This document shows, piece by piece, positions 1-9,700 of a stretch of 64,000 nt of DNA. The stretch comes from Gonium pectorale (taxonomy: Eukaryota; Chlorophyta; Chlorophyceae; Chlamydomonadales; Volvocaceae). Positions within the stretch are counted from its first letter, which is position 1. Each line of letters starts with the position of its first letter. The position numbers were made by a program, and so were the translations under genes. The notes under the pieces were generated by a model. That model was not told where the DNA came from. It was given only the letters and a program-made list of their open reading frames with translations, and did no database searches. The stretch covers positions 1,346,041 through 1,410,040 of the forward strand of contig LSYV01000009.1 in the NCBI GenBank assembly GCA_001584585.1, read 5' to 3'.

Positions 1-44
1 AGTGGGTTTTTGTGGCGTCAGGGGGGGTGCCTGGGGCTCCCTAC

Positions 45-317
45 TCACAAGGCAGTACACCAGACAGAGTCCCGGCTCACACTGCAGCAAGCCCCAGGTA
101 TGAACCCGCCAAATAAGTTTACCGGCGTGAGGACAGAGACGCCGCCGCCCGCCAGGTTGGCTTCGTAGGAGCGGTCGTACAGGCGCACGGATGGGCGAGC
201 GGCCGCTGCCAACGGCGCAGCGTCACGTCGCTCATCGTGCTTCAAGATAGTGGACCTGCATATGTTCAGAAGGCGTTGGGCGAACACTGCTTCGTAAGTG
301 ATGTATTTAGCCTTCAC
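45..317 (-). CDS. Possible coding exon of an unrecognised gene at the left edge
   Basis: An open minus-strand frame contains a plausible stretch (KHDERRDAAPLAAAARPSVR followed by LYDRSYEANLAGGG). Possible splice edges are an acceptor CATATGCAG near 258-266 and a donor-like GTAAAC after the VSVLTP codons near 115. I do not recognise a family and found no matching second exon in the next 1.7 kb. It may be an internal exon of a gene continuing to the left of the window, or chance. Confidence 0.25.
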   Translation of the reverse strand: MKAKYITYEAVFAQRLLNICRSTILKHDERRDAAPLAAAARPSVRLYDRSYEANLAGGGVSVLTPVNLFGGFIPGACCSVSRDSVWCTAL

Positions 318-2056
318 CCGTAAGCAGGTTACAGGTTACAGGTTACACGTCCGTCAAAGCCGGGGGGGCCATGGACGAATTGCGAATATTGGGGTGGGTA
401 AGCGATACTCCACAAGATCATGATGCATGGTCATCATACAGCCTCTGCAAGCACGTGTACAACCACAGCGTGCTGGACTCCAGGGCAGCCGTGGGTCACA
501 AGCCCGCGTATCCACGGCCCACCCACATGGAGGACGTGAAGCTCTTCCCGGGAATAAAGTGCTTTCCGGGATGGAAGGCCCACTCCTTTTGGTTCGGTGG
601 AGGATTGCCTTTTCCCTTGACCGGGTTCTGTCCCGTCATCTGAGTGGTCGCAACGCCTGCGTGGGGAGCCATGGGGTCATGTCGGAAGTGGTATCCTGAA
701 ACCCAAAAGGTTAAAGCGCACACGCCATGGGATGTGGCCTTGGCGGGCTAAGAGCAAGTCGCAGCAAAGCCCAAACTGGAACTTACCCGCAGCATCGTGT
801 GTTGGCCCCGCCCCCCGGCCCCGAAGCGGCCGCCTGAGCAGTTCCACATGCTGTAGCTTCACGGTTGGTTGAGGCTTAGTCTTCTCTGGGCCATGGATTG
901 AGTGGCCAACTGCGCGAAAAGGAGAAAGCATTTAAACCGGCTCCTGAATGCTTCACATACTTATTTGCTCTGCAATCGCAACAGGGTGCTTCACACCTTA
1001 CCGCTAGAGTCGCTCTCCATATCGACGAGAGGAAGTTGCTCGGGGTGAAGTATGGGAGACACCCAGAATGTGGGGTGCTCTGAATGGCGGAGGTGTTAAT
1101 TGGTTGGGACAACAAGGAAGTAGGCTTGAGTCGGCCCGGCAGTTTGTGTTCAGTTAAGCTACAGGTCGTACCTGGGCACATGGCGGGAACCCTCCCACTG
1201 ACAACCTACATCGCAAAAGTGCACTTGTCATATGGTATCGAGCGTGGTTGGGAAGACTGGTGGGTCTTCCTTTCGGGCCTTCAAGCCTGACATGTTTGCC
1301 GCATGGCACGGCGGGCGGCTCCACGATCAAGGGAACCTCCAGGCATTATCCATCAATATATTCTGATCGTATACATGCCTGTCATGTGCGCACCAAAAGC
1401 ATGGAAGGGATGACCCGGTTTGCTGCTGTGCCCATGTTCCCGGCGATGCCCAGTCCCACGCTGGGTCGCCGGTTACCCATCACAAGGCATCCCCACTAGG
1501 TTATAAGGTATCCCCTTAAGTCAATCACCTGCAGCTGGTGCGGCACATTCGCTCCTCCAATTGTACCAGACCAAACACACAGGAACCCTTAAAGGCACAA
1601 ATCAGTGTTCCTTAGTGAGCAAGTTGCATCAAGGGCCCCTCAAGGGCGTCCCACCTGAAACACCCAAACTCCTTGCCCCTATGACCCGGACAACAGGACG
1701 CCTTGCAATTGTACATGCGTTCTCTGCCGCTTTGTTCGGCGTGCGCACTAGGTGCCGACGTTTGGCCCATGGCCCCAACCCATGGCGACGCGACCCGTTT
1801 CCCTTCTTCATTATGCATGGCCCCCATCGTGCCACACAATGCGTGTCAATTAAGACGCGGCACGACGTCTTGCCACAACAGTACGCAGGCGTTCAAAGCA
1901 GCTGACCTGCGCGCCGTGGCGCGGGCTTCAGTGCGACCGGCAAGTAAGGGCGCAGGATGTTACCAGGCGCGTCCGTCAATTGCTACGTCGTACGCAAGTC
2001 ACCCTGAATGAATCGGTCGGATCCCATGCTTCCCAAGCCCATAGCTGACTCCCACT
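318..2056. other. No supported gene (about 1.7 kb)
   Basis: The frames here are short, overlap each other on both strands and show no protein-like pattern or consistent splice phasing. A short tandem GGTTACA (three copies, about 328-348) lies at its left end. It probably includes the 3' untranslated region of the LC3 gene. No TGTAA signal was found close behind the LC3 stop. Confidence 0.5.
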
Positions 2057-3252
2057 TCACTTCTTGCCCTTTTTGTTGCTCTTCGCATCCTTGACCGTCT
2101 CCCCGCGCGCAATGCGCTCGCGCTCCTGCTTGGCCAGGTAGATCGGGTTCTCCTGTGCACCAGGAATGATGGGCAACGGCGGCAAGCCATGCGGGAGAGA
2201 AGCTGAGTTGCATACACGGGAGGGCACCCGCACGGATGTGCAGCGGAGTCAGAGTCGTCCGTCATAGTTGCGAATGCATGGCTTACACACCTTACCCATA
2301 ACCGTGACTGCACCCTGTCGCAGTCTTGGCTGGCCTCGCACGCCCAGTCCCACCATGTATGAAAAACATGCGGCTGTACCTTTGCTGCACCTCCGCCTAC
2401 TCTAAAAGCAATTCCAACCAACCTCCAGGTCGTCAACGTCCGCGTTGGCGGGTGTTAGCAAGAGCACTTGTTGGTTGAGCGCTGGCGTGTTGGCACCCTC
2501 TATCCGAACCTTGAGTTGTCCGTTCTGCGAAAACGCACGCGTCATGTGTTGTTCCGAAAATGCCTTGGCTGCTTCATGACGGGCGGCGGATCAAAGCCAA
2601 AGTGCCAGCATGATGATGTGCAAAAGTAACAGTGTGGAGGTCTCTCTGCGAAAGTCACTACGAAACTTGGAGGAGCATGTTACTGAAGACACGCCATGTA
2701 CAACACGCCATTGCTGTATGCGTGCCCCGCATCGCTTGCGGTAATCTTACGATACCTGCATGCCCATGACACGCCATGAAAGGTACATTTACTCTTCTAG
2801 GCAGGCGTCGCGCTACAGCTTACCCGGTAGAGCAGGAAGAGCGGCTCCGACTTTCCCCGGTGCTCCTTGGCCGCTTCAAGGAAGTTGCACTTCTCCGCAG
2901 GCACCTGGGTGCCGGGGTACCACGCCCAGGATCAGCGTGCCGCCTTCCACCCAACCCATCCCACACCCAAAATCCCCGCACCGTCAGGAAGAGCAGCGCG
3001 TTCTCATCGTCCCTGTCCAGCCGGATGCGACGGAACGTGGGCAGCACGCTTTTGCAGGGCCCACACCACTCCGAGAAGATCTCCACGACTGTGAGGAGGT
3101 ACTGGCAGCCTTAGCGCCTCAAAACGCAGGGCTTCGATGCCAACATGCGCGAACGCACCCTTTAACCCCTTGCTTGCTAATTTTGCCTCAAGCTCTACAT
3201 CGCTGTCTATATTATATTGCACGGGCGGGAGCAGGGCCATTTGCATCGCCAT
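2057..3252 (-). CDS. DLX1: Outer-arm dynein light chain 3 (thioredoxin-like LC3)
   Basis: This is the thioredoxin-family light chain of the ciliary outer dynein arm, which sits on the dynein heavy chain in the axoneme. Five exons join in phase: 3252-3159, 3088-2982, 2904-2824, 2524-2423 and 2152-2057, giving 159 residues against about 156 for Chlamydomonas LC3. The redox motif WCGPCK lies in VVEIFSEWCGPCKSVLPTF. It is followed by EKCNFLEAAKEHRGKSEPLF, then LYR joined to NGQLKVRIEGANTP, then ANADVDDLEENPIYLAKQER and a Lys-rich C-terminus ending KKGKK. These match LC3 rather than LC5, from memory of the family. The start MAMQMALLPP gives the expected length. It is transcribed away from NIP7. 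The symbol follows Chlamydomonas flagellar nomenclature as I recall it. Confidence 0.93.
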
Positions 3253-3537
3253 TTTCAAGCGCGGAGAGGGGGGAAGCTGGCAATGTAAATGTGCGATTAA
3301 TATACGAATGTGCAGTGTGTTGTGCGTTTGCACAGATGCTGGAGGGAAGGAAACATGGAATACGGGGTCGGTTGGGCTGGTTGCACGAAGAGAAAACCGG
3401 GGCTTAACAAGGGCCTGATATGATGCAATTGTCCCAACGTTAACTCGGGCTTGACGACGCTTGCTCAACTCCACAGCTCCACTTATTTTCACGCTCGCGA
3501 CACTTCTGCACACCCTTCAAACGCATACGTACCGGAC
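3253..3537. promoter_or_regulatory. Divergent promoter between LC3 and NIP7
   Basis: Only 285 bp separate the two start codons, which face away from each other, so both promoters and both 5' untranslated regions must lie here or overlap the neighbouring gene. No clear TATA element was seen. Confidence 0.6.
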
Positions 3538-5158
3538 ATGCGGCCCCTTACAGAAGAGGTGGGAGACAAGTCATATTGCAACCTGACCCGCCGCCGGGTT
3601 AGGGCACCGTTGGGGCGCCGCAACCTCCTGACACCGGCACTGGCTGCCCCTTGTCCAGGAGACAAAGGCGGTGTTCGAGAAGCTGTATAAATTCATTGGT
3701 AAGAATATCAAGAACCTCATAGACCGGCCCGATGAGCCCTACTGCTTCCGCCTTCACAAGAACAAGGTATTCTACGTCAAGGAGAAGCTCATGAAAAAGG
3801 CAACGAATGTGAGTGACTTCTCCCGGCACACGTCTGGCGGGGTAGGGGATCCGGCTCACGAAACCCGACACGGCCCCATGGGTCTGGCCTGACAGGTATA
3901 GAGCCAAGCGCAAGGGGCTATGGCCCCCAATCCTGTCGCGCCGCACGTATGCGCGCTCAGCCTAGTGGAGTGCATGAATGTACGCCATCCCCGGTTGATC
4001 AAACTGCAGATTGCAAGAGACAAGCTGGTGATGCTGGGCACTTGTGTCGGGAAGCTCACCCACACTGGGAAGTTCCGCCTGACCATCGGGGCGCTGGACC
4101 TAATCTCCCAATATGCCAAGTACAAGGTAAGCCATCGGTGCATTGCTCTATCCCAAAGTCTTGCTCGCCACGCCAGGCGACCCCTTGAAGGCCCGCTACC
4201 GGTATCGCCCTTTGCTGTGCTACGCACCCCTCCGCGACAAGGGCGCAAAGCCCACTCTCACCGCCCCACCCCCAACACCTCGCCGCTTGCCTCACCCCAA
4301 CGGCCGGTCTTGTCCACCCCAGATCTGGGTGAAGCCCTCCGCCGAGATGCAATTCCTGTACGGCAACAACGTGCTCAAGAGCGGCCTGGCGCGCATTACG
4401 GAGGCCACGCCCGCCTACACGGGGGTGGTCGTCTACAACATGGCCGACATCCCGCTGGGCTTCGGCGTGTCCGCCAAGTCCACCAACGAGTGCCGCAGCC
4501 TGGATCCCAGCGCCGTGGTGGCCTTCCACCAGGCGGACTGCGGTGAGCCATGGGCGGGGCAGGCCAGGGCGGGGTATCCCGACGAGACGGGGATGGGTAC
4601 AGCTGCACAAACTGCGGAAATTTACCTTCTGGCGTTCATATAGTAGTTTCCGGTGGTCTTGCGGGGCCGGGCTTCAAGTGCCAGTGGGTTGCGTGCTGCT
4701 ATGCGCCTTAGACGAGAGCTGGGGAGGTTGTGGGTTATGTTGAGGCTGTAAGGCCGCAGGGCAGCGGGTCCTTGAAATCAAACCGACATGCAGGATGGGT
4801 AGTGAGATTGGAAGGCATTCTCATGGCAGGCAGGATGGGGTGGGGTCTATGGGGCAGAGATGGTATGGGGGGGGGTACATGTGCGGTGCGGCGCGGCGCG
4901 GGCAAAAGGGGATGGAGGGCCGGGCTATCCGAGGAACCGGTGGGTGTGTCCCAGCAGTTTTGCAACAGGAGTCTGCTTCCAACCGGCGCTTGGAGCACAG
5001 TTACGCCGAAAGAGCAAAGTGCACAATAGCGGCCAGTTCTGGCCTCGGCCCGTGTGTCGCCCTTACCTTGCACCCATGCCCCCACCCGCCCCTGCCCTGC
5101 ACCCGCCCACGCACGCAACCCTGCAGGCGAGTTCCTGCGTGCCGAGGACGAGCTGTGA
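3538..5158 (+). CDS. NIP7: 60S ribosome biogenesis factor NIP7
   Basis: NIP7 is a PUA-domain pre-ribosome factor needed for 27S pre-rRNA processing and 60S assembly in the nucleolus. Five exons join in phase: 3538-3558, 3659-3808, 4010-4126, 4323-4542 and 5127-5158, giving 179 residues (human about 180). It begins MRPLTEE, the classic NIP7 start. It continues with [60 protein letters not shown], then the PUA part with [37 protein letters not shown] and [12 protein letters not shown]. The final 32-bp exon encodes only the last residues (EFLRAEDEL). Nothing is missing. The 3' untranslated region is probably about 720 bp, ending behind TGTAA at 5880. Confidence 0.97.
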
Positions 5159-5879
5159 GCGGTTGGCAGATGCAGCATGCCGCGGTGGAATCTCAGCGTT
5201 CAACCGCCGGGATATTGCGGGCAAAACGGCCACGAGCAGTTCTCGCGGCCGTAGGTGGGCCAGGGCTTGGCATAGGGAGCCAGCCGGCTGTGGGGGTGCC
5301 TGGGTTAGGGTCCGAGGGTGTGTGGTGGGGGGGGGGTACTGGGGCATTGGGAACCGTTATATGCGACCTTGGCATTATAGTATGGCAAGTTTGGCACGGC
5401 ACTGGGGCGTGCTGCGTTGGAAGTGAAACCTAACATGCACCGAACGAACGAAGCAGTGAAAATGACACTCGGGCGAGGAGGTTAGATCCGGCGCCTTGCG
5501 CAGCGGCACGTGACGGCAGGATGAGACCTTGGCGTTGACAGCCCCACACCGTTGGGGACGCACACGTGTCGCACACGCGTGCAGCAAGGGAGGACGGAAG
5601 CGCCTTGCAGCTGGCCCATGCGGCGGCGGGCTGAGGAAGCTGCTGCAATGTCTAGGCCTCTGGCAATCGGCTGTATCGACTGTGCGAGGTACCGCTCACG
5701 ACTGCCCTATGCTGGGCCCGAAACGGCAGGGTCAATGCCTCATTGTCCTGTCCTGGGCGGGAACCTAAGGACCGGAACGGGAGGCCCGAACCGGAAGGGC
5801 CCGTCTGCTCTTCTCATTCACTGGCCATGCCTTCTATCTAGTCTACCTAGGCGTCCGCTAGCAGCGTCGCGCCTTCGGG

Positions 5880-5884
5880 TGTAA
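5880..5884 (+). terminator. Putative poly(A) signal TGTAA of NIP7
   Basis: TGTAA is the usual nuclear poly(A) signal in Chlamydomonas and Volvox. This is the first one noticed downstream of the NIP7 stop. Confidence 0.45.
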
Positions 5885-6009
5885 ATGTTCGTGGGGGTGG
5901 CTTTCCTGTTGACGCTTTCTGTTCATCGCCACCCAAGCCAGTGCCCTCTCGCGCGCGTCAAGGTGCGGGCTCATTGTGGCCTGCCAGCGCGTGAGGCCCC
6001 CTGTTCCAC

Positions 6010-6067
6010 TCCTGTTCATTCAGGACTTGCTGTGGGGCTCCTGTTCATCCAGGACCTGCTTTGGGGC
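6010..6067. repeat. 29-bp tandem duplication
   Basis: Two adjacent 29-bp copies (6010-6038 and 6039-6067), each starting TCCTGTTCAT and ending TGGGGC, differ at about three positions. They lie between the NIP7 and PUM3 3' ends. Confidence 0.8.
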
Positions 6068-6659
6068 TTGAACCCACCGCCTCCACGGCGCACGTCAGTT
6101 GGCGGGCTGGTTCAGTACTTTGCGCTGCTTCGCAGCACGGATTGCACGGTGACTCGCCACGAAGTTGGCGGCTTCCACTGCAGGTTGGGCGCCGATGCGC
6201 AGGGGTGACGGCGTGCAGCGAGGTGGGGGCTGCAACCGCAAGGACGTGTGCCCAATGGGACTCACTGCCGTGAGGACGCCTTTGCCATGTTTTAAATCTG
6301 TAAACGTCGGTCTGGTCCCGGTGCCGATACTTGGCCGTTCCATCACCCCCCAGGATCTTAGCAGACGACCCAAATGTAAGCTCGCGAAGTAGGATCCCCT
6401 GCTTCTCTTTCGCCAATGTCCTGGGCGCATGCACGCCTCTGTGCGGCTGGGTATCGCCAATTCCATGCCGTACATACCCATAGCTGGACACTGGGTGTGC
6501 TAATCACGGCTTGCCTAAAACATTGCGCAGGAACGGCTGAACGGTTGCTACTCGCTGCTCTGCCGCAAATGGCGAAACGACAGTTGGCGAAGGTCTTTCA
6601 AACGGACACAGGCTATGTCTTCCCATGGTACATTACCGTCACATAAAGCAGAGTCATGA

Positions 6660-6664
6660 TTACA
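6660..6664 (-). terminator. Putative poly(A) signal TGTAA of PUM3
   Basis: TGTAA on the minus strand lies about 85 bp past the PUM3 stop, implying a short 3' untranslated region. Confidence 0.6.
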
Positions 6665-6748
6665 CGTCCTGCCCACGTATCCCATCGTTCCGACGGAGCT
6701 GTGCATCAACTTCCTGAAGCACTTCCGATCCCTGCCCTCAACCTCCCG

Positions 6749-9700
6749 CTACCGCTTGGCCTGCTTGGCCCCCGCCTTCCCCGCCGCCGCTGCCGCCGTG
6801 CGCTTTGGCCTGCCCGCAGCCAGGTTGCTTGCGGCAACTGACTCCTGCGGCACCGTCTCCTGTGCCCCCTTGGCTCTCCCCTTCGCCGCCGGTGCGGCAG
6901 CTTTCCCTGCTGCTTTCCCAGGCTTCTGTTCCTCCTCCGCCTTCCCGCCCGCAGCCTTTCCCCCGACCCCCCGACCACCCTTGCCCCCTTGCTGCCCGTC
7001 CTTGGCCCCATGGCTTAGGAACTTGCTGGCCCACTCTTCCAGCGGTTGCTTAACAAGCGGCTTCAGCTCCTTGCTCGCCGCCGCCACCACCGGCTCCACG
7101 CCGCAATGCAGCAATGCAGCGAGGACCTTCTCGGCATGGGAGCCGAGCCACTGCTTGCAGCGCCCCTGCAGCACGCCCTCCCATAGCGCCGTTGCGAATG
7201 CGGCGGCAGCTCCGCCGCCACTCCCCTGCCCCTTCTCCTCCGCAGCCGCCAGAAGGAGTCGCCGCAGCGCTCGGCTCGAGAAGTACGAGAGGAGGACATG
7301 CTCCCGGTCAGCGGGCGCGGGCCCAGGGCCCGCTTCCTCGTCCTCGTCGGCCTCCCCTACGGCCGCCGCCATCTCCTCTTGCGACCGGGCGGCGTCTGCC
7401 ACCAGCGCGTCGTGCACGGAGCGCACGCCCGCGGGATCCAGCTCAAACAGCAGGCCTGCGTTTCAAGAAGAGTGCGCCTCAGCAGCGATGTCCCCTCCAA
7501 TGCAAATTGTAGCAGCACGTAATGACATCTCACAGGCAGTCCACTTGTTACGAGGCACCAACGTAAAGCCCTCCCCTGCCTTGCACGCACCTTGCTCCCC
7601 GCCGCGTGCCACCTCCACCACAAGCTCGCAGCTGTGCGCAGAGCGCAGCAGCGCCGGTGCCTCCGCCGCCACCACCGCCGTCAGCGCTGCCGACAGGCTT
7701 TTGGGCCCGCTGCCCAGCAGCTCCCGCCGCCGCAGCTGCGGGTCCTTCTTGCTGGCGCCGAGCACTCGCTCGGCGCCGTTCACAGCTGCGGCGCCGTCCT
7801 CGCCGCCCTCGCCTTCCTCCGGCCCTGCAAGCATGAGTGGTCAAGTAATGTGATGGGAGCTCCAATCTCGGCCACCGAGGCAAACAGCGTGGCATTGCGA
7901 ATACACAGCAAGATTCAACTTCATGTCAAGATTCAACTTCATGTCAAGATTCAACTTCATGTCACCAACTCTTAGACATAGATGGTACACCCGGTTTGTC
8001 GGTTATGGCTCACCTTTGCCCGCACCACCGCCGTCCGCATCGTCCTCCGCGGCCTGCTGTCTCCCCTTTGCCTTGGGCTTGGCCTTGTCCGCGGCCTTGC
8101 CCTTGCCGCCGGCCCCAGACCCCTTGGACGAGCCCTTGGCCGTGAACAGCTCGTCATTGTCGTCGTCTTCGTCGCCGCCGGCCGCAGCGCCGCCGAAGTC
8201 CACGGCGTCGTCCTATAAGAATGACAGCAGAAGGGACCTCGTTTAGTCAGTCAATGTCGGGAGCTCCGCGGAGTCTTGACCGAATGAACATGTAGACCCA
8301 CGACGAAGGCGTGTCAGCATTATCGTGCGGCCACGGCGATGTGGAAGCGCACGCCTTCGAGCCAAACATCCCACATAGGTTTCTTAAGGCAACGCCAAAC
8401 CGAGCAGCGCATTCGTCACGACGTGCGCAGGCGCCCCTCTTGTTGGCCCACTGCCGTGATTCAGAAGCCTAAAAGTTGCCCCGCACCCGCGCCCGCCTGC
8501 GCTCCCCCTCACCTCGTCTGCGTCGATGTCGGTGACCGCCTTGCCACTCGAGCCGCGCACAATCCGCTGCGGTGGGTGCAGCAGCTCATAGATCGCGGGC
8601 GGAAAGTGGCGCCGGCAGCCGGGAGCAAGCAACTGCATCAACAGCCGTACGCCAGTGGCCTGGTGCACGCCTTGGGGCAGGACCTCCTGCGACGGGAACG
8701 GCGTTGCGAGGTGGTCCAGCAAGGTGAGTGTCGTGCGCTTGTGCTGATGAACATGGGTGCTGAGGGCTTTCAAGAAGATTGAAGGGGTTCGAACAGGATA
8801 GGGACGCAGAAGCCTGGCAGCCCGGGGTGCAGTGCGCTGAACGATATCTCAGACACGCCCTTGCGGGCGCTCAATGTCGACATTCATCAAAGGTTCAGAC
8901 CGCCCGTCGACAAATTGTGTCATCACAGACCCAACGCATCAGTGCCAGGAGCACGCAAAAGGCATATCGCGCAGGTTTCATAAGCACAGTGCTTGCAGCG
9001 AGAGGACCGGAACCTCCCACCGTCCCACCCACGTATGCCGCAAGGGCGGTGGTGCCATGGCTCCTTTGTACATGGTAAATCATCTACCGGCATGAAGTGC
9101 TCTCAGACACGCCCTTGCGGGCGCTCAATGTCGACATTCATCAAGGGGTTCAGACCGCCCGTCGACAAATTGTGTCATCAGCGAGCAGCCAATCGGGGTA
9201 GCGCGCGCCACAAGCTGCATGCCCCCCCTTGCCCCTGCTCCCACATTCTCACCTCCCTCACGACCCGCCCCTGGCCCTGACCTCCCCCCAGCAGCCATCC
9301 GCCTGTTCCCCCTCCCCCCGCACCTTGATCTCCGGTAGCAGCACCTTGCCCGTCAGCGACGTGTCGTCCACGCACCCCAGCGCCATGCACAGCACCGCGT
9401 GGCCCCACTCGTCCGCCGCCATGGCGCCCACGTGGCCCTTCATCGCCCGCACCAGGCGCTTGCGGTCGCGCGGCGTGCCGTACCCCAGCACCATGCAGGC
9501 CGCCGCCGCGCCCTCGTGCGTATGCACCATGCGCAGGACGGCTTCGCCTGTCTGTGCCAACGTCTCCACCGCCTCCTCGACGGACAGGCCCGTGGAGCAC
9601 TCGAGATAGTCCTTGACCAACCTGCGGGCGGTTGCGGGCGGCCGCCGGGCGGTTTTAACGGTTGATGGTTGGGAGTTGGGAGGCGAGGCACAGGCAAAGG

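Larger units (their letters stand above)
5159..6748. other. Convergent intergenic region (3' UTRs of NIP7 and PUM3)
   Basis: NIP7 ends on the left and PUM3 on the right, so both 3' ends point into this stretch. It contains one TGTAA signal for each gene (5880 plus, 6664 minus) and a 29-bp tandem duplication at 6010-6067. No coding exon is supported. Confidence 0.5.

Noticed and set aside
328..348. Three GGTTACA units as a telomere-like array
   Set aside because: Too short, and not the TTTTAGGG-type repeat of Chlamydomonas.
6756..7853. 365-residue plus-strand frame
   Set aside because: It is antisense to PUM3 exons 10 and 9, compositional (Ala/Pro/Ser-rich) and runs through their splice sites.
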